A stretch of DNA of 64,000 bases from Moheibacter lacus. Lineage in GTDB: Bacteria > Bacteroidota > Bacteroidia > Flavobacteriales > Weeksellaceae. Location of the stretch: positions 1,448,595 through 1,512,594 of the forward strand of contig NZ_JACDZE010000001.1 in assembly GCF_014042165.1 (NCBI RefSeq), written 5' to 3'. Under the pieces are notes generated by a model that saw only the letters and a program-made list of their open reading frames with translations, was not told the origin of the DNA and did no database searches. A program made the position numbers and the translations under genes. Every line of letters begins with the position of its first letter. The stretch's first letter is position 1. This document shows positions 1 to 9,196 of the stretch, piece by piece.

Positions 1-1
1 T

Positions 2-1552
2 TGGGAGCAGGAATACTTTTTAGTAGATTCTGCTTTGTTCAATACCCGTCCGGATTTGCAATTGACCGGAAGGACGCTTTTGGGGCATTCGCCTGCAAAA
101 GGGCAACAATTGGAAGACCATTATTTTGGATCCATTCCACTTCGAATCATCCGTTTCATGCAAGAATTGGAAGTTGAATGTATGAAATTGGGGATTCCGA
201 TCAAAACACGTCATAATGAAGTGGCACCCAATCAATTTGAATGTGCGCCGATTTTTGAGGAAGCTAACCAAGCGGTGGACCATAATTCACTTTTGATGGA
301 TTTAATGACCAGAGTTGCAAGACGACATAATTTTAAAGTTTTGCTTCATGAAAAACCATTTGCAGGAGTGAATGGTTCAGGAAAACACAACAACTGGTCT
401 TTGAGTACAGATACCGGAGAAAATTTATTGAGTCCCGGAAAAAATCCAAAAAAGAATTTACAGTTTTTGACCTTTTTTATCAATACGATTAAAGCGGTTC
501 ATGATTATGGTGATATCTTGAGAAGTGCGATTGCTTCTGCAAGTAATGACCATAGGTTGGGGGCCAACGAAGCACCGCCTGCGATTATTTCGATTTTCAT
601 CGGGTCTCAATTGTCAGCTGTTTTGGACGAATTGGAAAAAGTGACCAAAGGGAAACTTTCTCCGGACGAAAAGACCGATTTGAAATTAAACATCGTAGGG
701 AAAATCCCTGAAATCCTTTTGGACAATACAGACCGAAACAGGACTTCACCTTTTGCATTTACCGGAAATAAATTTGAATTCCGTGCGGTAGGTTCGACTG
801 CCAACTGTGCAGAGCCGATGATGGTGATCAACACCATCGTTGCACATCAATTGAAAAAATTTAAGGCAGAAGTAGATGTGTTGATAGAGAAAGGTTTGAA
901 GAAGGACGAGGCGATTTTTAATGTTCTACGTGATTATATCAAAACTTCAAAAAGCATTTTATTTGAAGGAGACGGATACAGTAAGGAATGGGAAAAAGAA
1001 GCTGCCAAACGTAAATTGAACAATTTGAAAACAACTCCAGAAGCCTTGAAGGTGGAAATGCTTCCTAAATTCATGGAATTGTTTGTAGAAAATGCGGTTT
1101 TAAGCGAAACGGAAATTGAAGCGAGAAATGAAATCAAATTGGAGAAATATTCGACTTTAATTGACATTGAAGCGCAGGTTTTGGCAGATTTGGCTAGAAA
1201 TCACATCATCCCAACTGCGATCCGCTACCAAAATAAATTGATTGAAAACGTACAAGGATTGAAAGAAATCTTTAACTCTTCTGAGTATAAATCGATTTCG
1301 AAAGAACAAGTTGATTTGATCAAAATGATTTCGGAAAAAATTTCTAAAATCAAGGTAGGAGTAGATCAATTGTTATCTGAAATGGAAAAATCACATGCTA
1401 TTGAAGATTCACAAAAAAGAGCAGAAGCTTTTGCCAATAAAGTGAAACCTTTCTTTGATTCGATTCGTGAAGATGTAGATGATTTGGAGATGTTGGTTGA
1501 TGATGAGATCTGGCCATTGACCAAATACCGTGAGTTATTGTTCACAAAATAA
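2..1552 (+). CDS. glnN: Glutamine synthetase type III, C-terminal part
   Basis: Makes glutamine from glutamate, ammonia and ATP in the cytoplasm. The reading frame is open to the left edge, so the start lies outside the window; the 516 visible residues are about the last 70 percent of a roughly 725-residue GSIII. The first visible residues (WEQEYFLVD) match the GSIII glutamate-binding region, and further on I see [12 protein letters not shown] and the [16 protein letters not shown] block, both typical of GSIII rather than GSI or GSII. The helical C-terminal extension of the family is present. A strong hairpin terminator follows at 1583-1609, so transcription ends here. No internal stop or frameshift is seen. 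Confidence 0.95.
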   Translation, partial: WEQEYFLVDSALFNTRPDLQLTGRTLLGHSPAKGQQLEDHYFGSIPLRIIRFMQELEVECMKLGIPIKTRHNEVAPNQFECAPIFEEANQAVDHNSLLMDLMTRVARRHNFKVLLHEKPFAGVNGSGKHNNWSLSTDTGENLLSPGKNPKKNLQFLTFFINTIKAVHDYGDILRSAIASASNDHRLGANEAPPAIISIFIGSQLSAVLDELEKVTKGKLSPDEKTDLKLNIVGKIPEILLDNTDRNRTSPFAFTGNKFEFRAVGSTANCAEPMMVINTIVAHQLKKFKAEVDVLIEKGLKKDEAIFNVLRDYIKTSKSILFEGDGYSKEWEKEAAKRKLNNLKTTPEALKVEMLPKFMELFVENAVLSETEIEARNEIKLEKYSTLIDIEAQVLADLARNHIIPTAIRYQNKLIENVQGLKEIFNSSEYKSISKEQVDLIKMISEKISKIKVGVDQLLSEMEKSHAIEDSQKRAEAFANKVKPFFDSIREDVDDLEMLVDDEIWPLTKYRELLFTK

Positions 1553-1582
1553 ATTCATCAAAAATCAATGAAAATGAAAAAG

Positions 1583-1609
1583 CCACCTCAACTGAGAGGT
1601 GGTTTTTTG
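1583..1609 (+). terminator. Rho-independent terminator after glnN
   Basis: A 7-bp stem CCACCTC/GAGGTGG (1583-1589 with 1596-1602) is followed by a run of T. It lies about 30 bases after the glnN stop codon. Confidence 0.85.
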
Positions 1610-1704
1610 TGATATAAATCATGTATATAGTGATTTTAACATCTATTATTGTGTTTGTTATACTGTTAAAATTATTTTTGGAAAACAAACTTAATTTAAT
1701 AAAA

Positions 1705-2991
1705 ATGAAGAAAATTTTATTCTCTTTGGCTATGGTAGCCGGATTGATGGCAGTAAATGCACAAACGGTAATTTGGTCTGATAATTTCGATGATGAAGAT
1801 ATTTCGGATTGGACGATTTATGACGAAGACGGTGATGGAAATACTTGGGGAGATATGTTTCAAGTAACTGATGGAACGACTGGTGAGCCAGTTAGCCCTG
1901 TTTCACTTATTTCTAGATCATGGCAAGGAGGTGCTTTGACACCAGATAACTGGGTAGTTTCACCGGCAATTGATTTAACAGGAAGTACAGGGACAATTGC
2001 GTTGAACTGGAAAGTACAAGCTGCAGCCGCATCTTGGGATTTAGAAAATTACTCTATTTATGTTGCAACTGAAAGTGATTTGGTAAGTTTAGAAGCTTCT
2101 GATGTCAGTTTTTCAGAAACTTATGATGATCCTGATGGAAATGGAACTCAATATGAAAGAACTTTGGATGTAAGTAGTTTTGCAGGTCAAACCATTTATA
2201 TCGCGGTTAGACATCATGATTGTGAGGATCAAGACTGGTTGTCTATAGATGATTTGGAAGTCGTAGTTGAAGGCGGCGGCGGTGAAGATTATTGTATGCC
2301 TTTACCATTGGATTGTTCAGATGGTGACATCATTATGAATGTAACATTTGCCGGAATTGATCATGATTCAGATTGTGGTGTTGATGGGTATTCAGATTAT
2401 ACAACTGAAGTTGCAGCAGCACAAGTAATAGCTGGAGAAACTTATGATGTCGAAATGGAAATCGGAGCAGGATGGTATGAAAAAGTATCCATGTGGATTG
2501 ATTTTGATAACAGTTTAACGTTTGATGAAAGTGAAAGATTTGAATTAGTAGAAGGTGACACCGGAGGTATTATGACTAGCTCTATTACAATTCCTGCTGA
2601 TGCTACTGAAGGAATTTATAGAATGAGATTCTTCTTGGGAGCAGTTGGTAGTGACAATCCTTATCCTGCAGATCCTTGTAATGGAGATGACCAAGGATAT
2701 GGTGAAATCGAGGACTACATGGTTGAAGTTGGAACTTTGGGCATGGGAGATCTAGATGCTTCAGTAGTTGCAATTTATCCAAACCCAGTCGTTGATAGTT
2801 TCCAAGTGAATTTATCTTCTAAATTCAATGCAAACCAAGTTTCAGTGACCGTTACGGATTTGTCTGGAAAAACGGTTAAAACTTTTGGAAACCAAACTTC
2901 TTATAACGTTTCTGAATTACCAAAAGGTGTTTACATCGTAAAAATCACAGACGGTAAAAACGTTGAAACGAAAAAATTGATCAAAAAATAA
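1705..2991 (+). CDS. T9SS-secreted protein with choice-of-anchor J and GEVED domains
   Basis: Secreted or cell-surface protein of unknown substrate. The frame is open from 1621, but I place the start at the ATG at 1705 because it begins directly with a signal peptide (MKKILFSLAMVAG, cut after NAQ near residue 20), giving 428 aa. Residues about 22-190 resemble a choice-of-anchor J / cleaved-adhesin beta-sandwich (WSDNFDDEDISDW, DNWVVSPAID). Residues about 200-345 form a GEVED domain ending in the GEIEDYMVEV motif. Residues 356-428 are a T9SS type A sorting domain (IYPNPVVD at its start, KGVYIVKI near its end), which is removed as the protein crosses the outer membrane. It is a single-gene unit between two terminators. 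Adhesion or carbohydrate binding is likely but not shown. Confidence 0.88.
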   Translation: MKKILFSLAMVAGLMAVNAQTVIWSDNFDDEDISDWTIYDEDGDGNTWGDMFQVTDGTTGEPVSPVSLISRSWQGGALTPDNWVVSPAIDLTGSTGTIALNWKVQAAAASWDLENYSIYVATESDLVSLEASDVSFSETYDDPDGNGTQYERTLDVSSFAGQTIYIAVRHHDCEDQDWLSIDDLEVVVEGGGGEDYCMPLPLDCSDGDIIMNVTFAGIDHDSDCGVDGYSDYTTEVAAAQVIAGETYDVEMEIGAGWYEKVSMWIDFDNSLTFDESERFELVEGDTGGIMTSSITIPADATEGIYRMRFFLGAVGSDNPYPADPCNGDDQGYGEIEDYMVEVGTLGMGDLDASVVAIYPNPVVDSFQVNLSSKFNANQVSVTVTDLSGKTVKTFGNQTSYNVSELPKGVYIVKITDGKNVETKKLIKK

Positions 2992-3014
2992 TTTTTGAAA
3001 TTTTAAAATTTTAT

Positions 3015-3051
3015 AGCCTCGTGGGAGTTTGTTGCCCATGAGGCTTTTTTT
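3015..3051 (+). terminator. Terminator after the T9SS adhesin-like gene
   Basis: AGCCTC at 3015-3020 pairs with GAGGCT at 3040-3045, with an inner TGGG/CCCA helix, followed by T7. It lies 24 bases after the stop codon. Confidence 0.88.
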
Positions 3052-3116
3052 ATTTGTGCCAACGCCAACCAATAAAAATCTTATTGGTTTCTACTATTTA
3101 CTTTTTACTTATGTTT

Positions 3117-3124
3117 TATCTTTG
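3117..3124 (+). promoter_or_regulatory. prfA -7 promoter element
   Basis: TATCTTTG fits the Bacteroidetes -7 consensus TAnnTTTG. No TTTG was found at the usual 19-base distance upstream. The element ends 17 bases before the prfA ATG, which implies a leader of only about 10 bases. Confidence 0.55.
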
Positions 3125-3141
3125 CATTCCAAATTTGAATT

Positions 3142-4230
3142 ATGGCAGACAGCGGATTATTGGAAAAATTAAGAGCGATCAAACAAAGATTTGATGAAGT
3201 TGCAGACCTTATTATCCAGCCTGATGTGATTTCAGATCAATCTCGCTATGCCAAATTGAACAAAGAATATTCAGATTTGAAAGATTTGGTTGAGGTTCAG
3301 CAAAATTATGAAGCATTGCTAAATGTGATTGCTGAAGCAGATGAAATCATCGCTGATGGCTCAGATCCTGAAATGACCGAATTGGCCAAAGAAGAAAAAG
3401 ACGAAGCCATCCATAAAATCCCAGAATTAGAAGAAGAAATCAAATTTTTATTGATCCCAAAAGATCCGGAAGATGAAAAAAACATCATCGTCGAACTTCG
3501 CGCCGGAACAGGTGGAGATGAGGCAGCTATCTTTGTGGAAGACATTTTCCGCATGTATTCTATGTATTTTAAAAACAGAGGTTGGAAGTTTGAAGTGCTC
3601 AATACCAGTGAAGGAGCTGTAAAAGGCTATAAGGAACTCATCATGGAAGTTCAGGGAAATGCGGTTTTTGGGACGATGAAATATGAGAGTGGTGTCCATC
3701 GTGTGCAACGCGTTCCTGAAACCGAATCTCAAGGACGAGTGCATACATCAGCGATTACCGTTGCGGTTTTACCGGAAGCAGAGGAAGTGGATGTTGAAAT
3801 CAATCCGGCCGATTTGGAATACCAAACCGCCCGATCCAGCGGAGCAGGAGGTCAGAATGTCAACAAAGTGGAAACCAAAGTTCAGTTGACCCACAAACCT
3901 TCCGGAATTGTGATTGTCTGTCAGGAAGCGCGTTCTCAGCACGCTAACCGTGAAAGAGCATTGCAATTATTAAGAACCAAATTATACGAAATCGAATACG
4001 AAAAAGCGCATTCCGAACGTTCGGCGCAGCGAAAATCCTTGGTTTCTACAGGTGACCGTTCTGCGAAAATCCGTACCTATAACTATCCGCAAGGGCGTGT
4101 GACAGATCACCGTATCAACAAATCCATTTATAACCTGGATAATTTTATGAATGGTGATATTCAGGAAATGATCGACGCTTTAAAATTGGCAGAAAACGCC
4201 GAAAAATTAAAAGGTTCGGAAGAAATCTAA
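3142..4230 (+). CDS. prfA: Peptide chain release factor 1
   Basis: Reads UAA and UAG stop codons in the ribosomal A site and triggers peptide release. The 362-aa length is normal. The PCRF domain carries GTGGDEA; the recognition tripeptide is P-E-T at residues 192-194, which fits the P-x-T of RF1 and not the SPF of RF2; the peptidyl-tRNA hydrolysis motif GGQ is at 236-238. The ATG at 3142 follows a -7 promoter element by 17 bases. No prmC methyltransferase gene is adjacent. The downstream 130 bases to the next gene contain no clear terminator. Confidence 0.98.
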   Translation: MADSGLLEKLRAIKQRFDEVADLIIQPDVISDQSRYAKLNKEYSDLKDLVEVQQNYEALLNVIAEADEIIADGSDPEMTELAKEEKDEAIHKIPELEEEIKFLLIPKDPEDEKNIIVELRAGTGGDEAAIFVEDIFRMYSMYFKNRGWKFEVLNTSEGAVKGYKELIMEVQGNAVFGTMKYESGVHRVQRVPETESQGRVHTSAITVAVLPEAEEVDVEINPADLEYQTARSSGAGGQNVNKVETKVQLTHKPSGIVIVCQEARSQHANRERALQLLRTKLYEIEYEKAHSERSAQRKSLVSTGDRSAKIRTYNYPQGRVTDHRINKSIYNLDNFMNGDIQEMIDALKLAENAEKLKGSEEI

Positions 4231-4359
4231 TTAATTTCTGTAACTTTCATCTGTTTATTTTAATTTGTTTTTCATTAGTCAGATGGAATGCCTTCATCGC
4301 CTTGGATAGCTGTACAGAATTTTATTGATGGGCATTTCATAACCTTAAACCTTTAAGTT

Positions 4360-5643
4360 GTGAAAGAGAAATTTCTTCATTTTTTATGGCGGTTTCAATT
4401 GTTTCAAAACTTTCCGCTCCATTCAATAGATGGAAAACCCATCCAAATTCTAGAAAAAGGACTTTGGAATAAGATAGACGCAGGGCCGGATTTTTCTATG
4501 TCAAAAATCAGAATCGGAGATGAAATTTGGGTAGGAAATGTAGAGATTCATGTAAAAAGTTCTGATTGGAATTTGCACAAACATTCTGATGATCCAACTT
4601 ATAAAAACGTGATTTTGCATGTGGTTTTTGAACATGATAAAGCAATCGAATTCCTTCAAAACCAAAAAATTCCTACGCTGGAGTTGAAATCCTATGTACC
4701 TAAAGAAGTTTTAAGAAATTATGATCAACTTCTCGAGTCCGGTCAAAACTTTATTCCATGTGAAAAAAGCATTCATTTGATCCAAGATACATCGGCCAAA
4801 TTTTGGTTGGAGCGATTGATGATAGAGCGTTTGGAGCGGAAAACAGAAGAAATTGAAAAGGAATTTGAACGTTCCAATAAAAATTGGGAAGAATTATTGT
4901 TCAAAAAATTGGCGTATGCATTTGGTTTAAAAATAAATGCCGATGCTTTTTTGAGTTGGGCAGATTCTTTTGACTTTCAATTGATCAAAAAAAATCAATC
5001 CCATCCAGAAAGGATTTATGCTTTGTTTTTTGGTCAGGCCGGTTTTTTGGATTTTAAATCTGAGGAATCTTATATTCAAAATTTACAGAAAGAATACGGT
5101 TTTTTAAAAACCAAATATGATTTAGAGCCGATTGATAGATCCATTTTTAAGTTTTTCAGACTTCGTCCTGTCAGTTTTCCTACAGTGCGTATGATGCAAT
5201 TGGCGAGCCTATTTGTACATTATCAAAACCTTTTTGCTTTTTTAATGGGAACCGGGGATTTGAAGAGGTTGTCTGCGGTTTTTCGCGATCTCAGCTACCC
5301 CAAATTTTGGCAAAATCATTTTACGATGGAAAAAGAAAGTCCGGTCAAGTCTGAGAAAAAGATTTCAGAAGAATTGATCGAAAGAATGATCATAAACGTT
5401 GTGCTTCCCATCAAATATGTGTACTTCAAACAAAGAGGGAAAGACCTTTCTGATGAAATCATCGAAGCCTTTCGAAATCTTCCACCAGAAAAAAACACGA
5501 CGATTCAGGGTTTTTCAGATTTAGGTTTAAAAGCGGAAAATGCATTTGAATCCCAAGCTTATTTGGAGTTGAAAAAGCATTTTTGCAACGAAAAAAAATG
5601 TTTAAATTGCGCCTTGGGATTGCAATTGCTTAAACATGTTTGA
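4360..5643 (+). CDS. DUF2851 family protein
   Basis: Unknown function. The 427-aa protein starts MKEKFLHFLWRFQLF, the usual beginning of this Bacteroidetes family, which supports the GTG start at 4360 even though no ATG is present. It has no signal peptide or membrane segment, so it is probably cytoplasmic. The C terminus carries a Cys cluster (CNEKKCLNCALG) that could bind metal. The gene overlaps the PspC gene by 8 bases, so the two are probably translationally coupled. The family name is confident; any role is not known. Confidence 0.85.
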   Translation: MKEKFLHFLWRFQLFQNFPLHSIDGKPIQILEKGLWNKIDAGPDFSMSKIRIGDEIWVGNVEIHVKSSDWNLHKHSDDPTYKNVILHVVFEHDKAIEFLQNQKIPTLELKSYVPKEVLRNYDQLLESGQNFIPCEKSIHLIQDTSAKFWLERLMIERLERKTEEIEKEFERSNKNWEELLFKKLAYAFGLKINADAFLSWADSFDFQLIKKNQSHPERIYALFFGQAGFLDFKSEESYIQNLQKEYGFLKTKYDLEPIDRSIFKFFRLRPVSFPTVRMMQLASLFVHYQNLFAFLMGTGDLKRLSAVFRDLSYPKFWQNHFTMEKESPVKSEKKISEELIERMIINVVLPIKYVYFKQRGKDLSDEIIEAFRNLPPEKNTTIQGFSDLGLKAENAFESQAYLELKKHFCNEKKCLNCALGLQLLKHV

Positions 5644-5857
5644 CCGACTACGAAATTTTTTAGAATTCAATGGATTTAATGTGATTTCTAGAATGGCAGA
5701 TCGATTTGGAGTACGTGCTTCACGACTTCGATTGCTTTTTATTTATTTATCCTTTGTTACACTCGGCGTAACTTTTGCATTTTATTTGATCATGGCTTTC
5801 TTTTTATGGGTCAAAGATGGCGTAGTAATCAGACGGAAATCAGTTTTTGATTTATAA
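5636..5857 (+). CDS. PspC domain membrane protein
   Basis: A 73-aa protein with the PspC fold: a basic N-terminal half (DRFGVRASRLRLLF) followed by one long hydrophobic segment (about residues 34-58). PspC proteins take part in envelope stress sensing in proteobacteria; in Bacteroidetes such short forms are common and their role is open. Its ATG lies inside the last codons of the DUF2851 gene. No other psp gene is nearby. Confidence 0.85.
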   Translation: MFDRLRNFLEFNGFNVISRMADRFGVRASRLRLLFIYLSFVTLGVTFAFYLIMAFFLWVKDGVVIRRKSVFDL

Positions 5858-5868
5858 TTTTTAGAAAT

Positions 5869-5890
5869 TATTATGATTATTATCATAATA
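5869..5890. repeat. AT-rich inverted repeat after the PspC gene
   Basis: TATTATGAT (5869-5877) and ATCATAATA (5882-5890) form a perfect 9-bp palindrome with a 4-base loop. There is no T-run, so it is a weak terminator at best; it could instead be an operator for the next gene. Confidence 0.5.
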
Positions 5891-5960
5891 TTTATATATT
5901 CGTTAAATATTTCAAAAAAACATCAGATGGATCAGCTTGCTTAAGCTTAAAAATAAACAC

Positions 5961-6734
5961 ATGAGGACTTTTGCAAAATCCCAAATTCGTTATAGCAAAT
6001 CGCAACGAATGGGGATTTTTGCTTTTTTAGGCATTATACTAAGTATTTTATTGGTTCAATTTTTTTTCTATCAACAAAAGATTGAGAATTCACCCATAGA
6101 AATTCCAAATCATGTTTTGCTTTTAGATAAAGAATTGGAACAGTCGTCCAACCCCGCATCTCAGTCCAATTTTCTTCAAAACTTTGATCCAAATGAATTG
6201 TCAGAAGAAGGTTGGCGTCAATTGGGTTTCTCACAAAAGCAGGTTTCGACCATCATGAAATACAAATATTCGCTAGGTGGACGATTTTCCAATAAAGAAG
6301 AAATCAAAAAATGTTTTGTGATCAGCGAAAAGAAATTCAACCAAATTGAACCCTATATTCAATTCAGTTCGATTCAAACATTTCAGGGAAACAAAAATGT
6401 TAAAAGTCCAAAGAAAAGAATTCATTACCGGAAATTTAATCCAAATGCTTATTCAGTGAAAGATTGGGAGAGCATCGGGTTTTCAATAAAACAAGCTGAA
6501 AATATTTTGAAATACAAAAATATGCTGGGAGGGAAATTTACTTCACTGGATCAAATCAAAAAATGCTACATGATTTCTGAAGAAAAATTTCAAGAAATGA
6601 AACCTTTTATTGTTTTGCCTAAAGAAAAACCCAAACCTCAAGGGACGATAGAGCTAATTGAAGAAAACTCTAGACCTGAATCCCAATCCCAATCCCAATC
6701 AGAAAATGTCGGAACTATAGAAATTTTGGAATAA
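5961..6734 (+). CDS. Membrane-anchored protein with two ComEA-like helix-hairpin-helix domains
   Basis: A 257-aa protein of unknown role. I start it at the ATG at 5961, since upstream in-frame options are weak. A single membrane helix (about residues 17-36) is followed by two related helix-hairpin-helix units at about 75-133 and 159-217. Both have the pattern F-x-P-N, W-x-x-(L/I)-G-F-S, K-Y-K, LGG-(K/R)-F and I-K-K-C. The tail is low complexity with a SQSQSQSE run. HhH domains bind DNA backbones; ComEA uses one for DNA uptake. A role in DNA uptake or surface DNA binding is possible, but no com genes are adjacent. Confidence 0.8.
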   Translation: MRTFAKSQIRYSKSQRMGIFAFLGIILSILLVQFFFYQQKIENSPIEIPNHVLLLDKELEQSSNPASQSNFLQNFDPNELSEEGWRQLGFSQKQVSTIMKYKYSLGGRFSNKEEIKKCFVISEKKFNQIEPYIQFSSIQTFQGNKNVKSPKKRIHYRKFNPNAYSVKDWESIGFSIKQAENILKYKNMLGGKFTSLDQIKKCYMISEEKFQEMKPFIVLPKEKPKPQGTIELIEENSRPESQSQSQSENVGTIEILE

Positions 6735-6780
6735 TAAATAAGGAATGAATAGTATTATTTCGCTGTTTTGATTTAACAAC

Positions 6781-6808
6781 TTGAAGTTTTAATATTTTCT
6801 TATTTTTG
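6781..6808 (+). promoter_or_regulatory. Promoter of the acyl-CoA dehydrogenase gene
   Basis: TTG at 6781-6783 and TATTTTTG at 6801-6808, 17 bases apart, match the Bacteroidetes -33/-7 pattern. The ATG is 24 bases downstream. Confidence 0.6.
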
Positions 6809-6831
6809 GAAACGAACAAAACAAACAGTCT

Positions 6832-7974
6832 ATGAACTTTGAAATAAACGAAAATCAAAAATTTATCGCAGAATCGGCACGTGATTTTGCAAAACAATTT
6901 ATAGAACCACAAATGATGGAATGGGACGAGTCCCAACATTTTCCGGTTGAGGTTTTTAAAAAAGCCGGAGAAATGGGCTTTATGGGCATTTTGGTTCCGG
7001 AAGAATTGGGTGGAAGTGGTTTGTCCTATTTTGAATACGTATCTATTATTGATGAAATTTCACAAGTAGATCCATCGATTGGGCTCTCGATCGCTGCACA
7101 TAATTCTTTGTGTACTAACCATATTTTGACCTTTGGAAATGAAGCCCAAAAGCAAAAATGGATCCCGAAATTGGCGACCGGAGAAGTCATCGGTGCTTGG
7201 GGTTTGACTGAGCACAATACCGGATCAGATGCAGGTGGGATGAACACTACAGCCAAAAGAAATGGTGACGAATGGATCATCAACGGTGCTAAAAACTTTA
7301 TCACACACGCTATCAGCGGAGATATCGCAGTGGTGATGACCAGAACGGGAGAAAAAGGAGCACCCAATAACACAACTGCATTTGTTCTTGAAAAGGGGAT
7401 GGAAGGGTTTACCTCCGGTAAAAAGGAAAATAAATTGGGGATGCGTGCTTCAGAAACAGCGGAATTGATTTTTGACAATGTATGTGTTCCGGATGCCAAT
7501 CGATTAGGAGAAGTCGGAAGTGGCTTCAAACAAGCCTTGAAAATTTTGGATGGTGGACGGATTTCGATTGCAGCGCTAAGTTTAGGGATAGCAAAAGGGG
7601 CTTACAAATCAGCCTTGAAATATGCAAAAGAGCGGCATCAATTTGGACAAGCGATTGCCAATTTTCAGGCCATCAATTTCAAATTGGCTGAAATGGCAAC
7701 AGAAATCGAAGCATCTGAGTTGTTAATCCAAAAAGCTTCTTATTTGAAAAACAATAATCTTCCGATGTCTACAGAAGGTGCTATGGCTAAATATTATGCT
7801 TCTGAGGCTTGTGTGCGTATTGCCAATGATGCAGTGCAGATTTTCGGCGGATATGGTTACACAAAAGATTTTCCGGCAGAGAAATATTACAGAGATTCTA
7901 AACTTTGTACAATTGGAGAAGGAACGACTGAAATCCAGAAATTGGTGATTGGAAGAAATATTTTAAAAGATTAA
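6832..7974 (+). CDS. Short/medium-chain acyl-CoA dehydrogenase
   Basis: FAD enzyme that oxidises acyl-CoA to trans-2-enoyl-CoA in beta-oxidation or branched amino acid breakdown, passing electrons to ETF. The 380-aa protein is full length. It has the FAD and substrate motif AWGLTEHNTGSDAGG, the C-terminal dimer motif QIFGGYGYTKDFP, and the base glutamate at residue 363 within TIGEGTTEIQ, the position used by butyryl-CoA dehydrogenases. Chain-length preference cannot be read from sequence. It has its own promoter and no partner genes next to it. Confidence 0.93.
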   Translation: MNFEINENQKFIAESARDFAKQFIEPQMMEWDESQHFPVEVFKKAGEMGFMGILVPEELGGSGLSYFEYVSIIDEISQVDPSIGLSIAAHNSLCTNHILTFGNEAQKQKWIPKLATGEVIGAWGLTEHNTGSDAGGMNTTAKRNGDEWIINGAKNFITHAISGDIAVVMTRTGEKGAPNNTTAFVLEKGMEGFTSGKKENKLGMRASETAELIFDNVCVPDANRLGEVGSGFKQALKILDGGRISIAALSLGIAKGAYKSALKYAKERHQFGQAIANFQAINFKLAEMATEIEASELLIQKASYLKNNNLPMSTEGAMAKYYASEACVRIANDAVQIFGGYGYTKDFPAEKYYRDSKLCTIGEGTTEIQKLVIGRNILKD

Positions 7975-7981
7975 ATAAATA

Positions 7982-8012
7982 TTTGCTTGGATAAGAAAGT
8001 TTCTTATCTTTG
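7982..8012 (+). promoter_or_regulatory. rpsU promoter
   Basis: TTTG at 7982-7985 and TATCTTTG at 8005-8012 are exactly 19 bases apart, a near-perfect Bacteroidetes promoter. It starts just after the acyl-CoA dehydrogenase stop codon. Confidence 0.8.
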
Positions 8013-8027
8013 CAACCTCAAAAATAG

Positions 8028-8033
8028 ATGTAA
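8028..8033 (+). other. Start-stop mini-ORF in the rpsU leader
   Basis: The leader reads ATGTAA two bases before the rpsU ATG at 8036, a start codon followed at once by a stop. It may be chance in AT-rich DNA, or it may tune initiation on rpsU. Confidence 0.25.
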
Positions 8034-8035
8034 AT

Positions 8036-8230
8036 ATGTTAATCATTCCAGTAAAAGACGGAGAATCAATCGATAAAGCGTTGAAAAAATACAAACGTAA
8101 ATTTGATAGAACAGGAGTTGTTCGTCAATTGAGAAGTCGTCAGCAATTTACAAAACCGTCGGTTATAAAAAGACAACAACTTCAAAGAGCTGCTTACAAA
8201 CAACAATTGTTGAGCCAAGAAGAAGCTTAA
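8036..8230 (+). CDS. rpsU: Small ribosomal subunit protein bS21
   Basis: A 64-aa basic protein of the 30S platform, near the 3' end of 16S rRNA. The N terminus (MLIIPVKDGESIDKALKKYKR) and the middle RQLRSRQQFTKPS block identify bS21. In Flavobacterium johnsoniae, bS21 is known to help hide the anti-Shine-Dalgarno sequence, and rpsU there has a strong Shine-Dalgarno; here I see none between the promoter and the ATG. It stands in the usual flavobacterial order rpsU-xerC-hpf-tRNAs-tuf. A terminator follows 22 bases after the stop. Confidence 0.97.
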   Translation: MLIIPVKDGESIDKALKKYKRKFDRTGVVRQLRSRQQFTKPSVIKRQQLQRAAYKQQLLSQEEA

Positions 8231-8252
8231 GATAGTTTTTGCTAAAATATAC

Positions 8253-8296
8253 ACCTGTTCATGAAAGTTGATTAACTTTGGTGAACAGGTTTTTTT
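8253..8296 (+). terminator. rpsU terminator abutting the xerC start
   Basis: ACCTGTTCA (8253-8261) pairs with TGAACAGGT (8282-8290), followed by T7; the xerC ATG is the next base. The loop contains TAACTTTG (8273-8280), a match to the -7 promoter consensus, so xerC may start its transcript inside this hairpin. Confidence 0.8.
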
Positions 8297-9193
8297 ATGT
8301 CTATATCTAAATTTATACAATACCTCAAGATAGAGAAAAAATACTCGTCCCATACTTTAAAAAGTTATGAAGATGATTTGTATGGGTTTGAAAATTTCCT
8401 AGAAATTGAAAATGGAAAATTCCGGTTGGAGGAAGCTTCAAAGACGGATATTCGAAATTTTTTATCTCAGCTTTCTGAATCTTCTTTGTCGGAAAGAAGC
8501 ATCAACCGTAAATTGAGTTCGATAAAATCCTATTATAAATTCTTATTGAAGATTGGCGAAATTGATCAGTCGCCAACTGCGGGAATAAAATCCCTAAAGC
8601 AATATCCAAAAGTTCAGGTGCCTTTTTCTGAGGGGGAAATGCAAAGCTTGTTTGAGTTGGAAGGTGTTTTTTCTGATGACTTCGTGGGGAATCGTGATAA
8701 ATTGGTCATGGAATTATTTTATCAGACGGGTATGCGTAGGAGTGAATTGATCAATTTGAGAGTTGGTGACGTAGATTTTGAGCAGAAACAAATCAAGGTG
8801 AAAGGAAAAAGGAACAAAGAGCGATTGATTCCGTTGAGTGATGGGTTGTTGAATTCAATTGAGAAATATATGGGTGGTAGATCGCATCATTTTTCCGATG
8901 TCGGAGAAAATTTATTTTTAACGGAAAGAGGTAAACCTTTTTATGATAAACTTGTTTATGATTTGGTAAATAGTTACCTTAGTATCATCAGTACGAAGCA
9001 GAAAAAAAGTCCTCATATGTTGAGGCATAGTTTTGCTACCCATCTGTTAAATCGTGGAGCGGATTTAAATGCAGTCAAAACGCTTTTGGGGCATTCAAAT
9101 TTGGCAGCCACACAGGTTTACACACATGGAAGTATAGATCAACTAAAAAAAGTGTTTAACCAAGCTCATCCAAGAGAGCGAAAAACGAATTAA
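8297..9193 (+). CDS. xerC: Tyrosine recombinase XerC
   Basis: Site-specific recombinase that works with XerD at dif to resolve chromosome dimers at division. The 298-aa protein has the N-terminal SAM-like core-binding domain (about residues 1-90) and the catalytic domain with Arg147 (TGMRRSEL), Lys171, His240 and Arg243 (HMLRHSFATHLL), His266 (LLGHSN) and nucleophile Tyr275. A second recombinase, at 38715-39602 on the minus strand, is the XerD partner; which is C and which is D rests on gene context (rpsU/hpf neighbours) and on similarity. The hpf gene follows after 3 bases. Confidence 0.9.
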   Translation: MSISKFIQYLKIEKKYSSHTLKSYEDDLYGFENFLEIENGKFRLEEASKTDIRNFLSQLSESSLSERSINRKLSSIKSYYKFLLKIGEIDQSPTAGIKSLKQYPKVQVPFSEGEMQSLFELEGVFSDDFVGNRDKLVMELFYQTGMRRSELINLRVGDVDFEQKQIKVKGKRNKERLIPLSDGLLNSIEKYMGGRSHHFSDVGENLFLTERGKPFYDKLVYDLVNSYLSIISTKQKKSPHMLRHSFATHLLNRGADLNAVKTLLGHSNLAATQVYTHGSIDQLKKVFNQAHPRERKTN

Positions 9194-9196
9194 ATT

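Noticed and set aside
7026-7529. A 167-codon frame on the minus strand opposite the acyl-CoA dehydrogenase
   Set aside because: Antisense to conserved catalytic sequence; composition mirrors the real gene.
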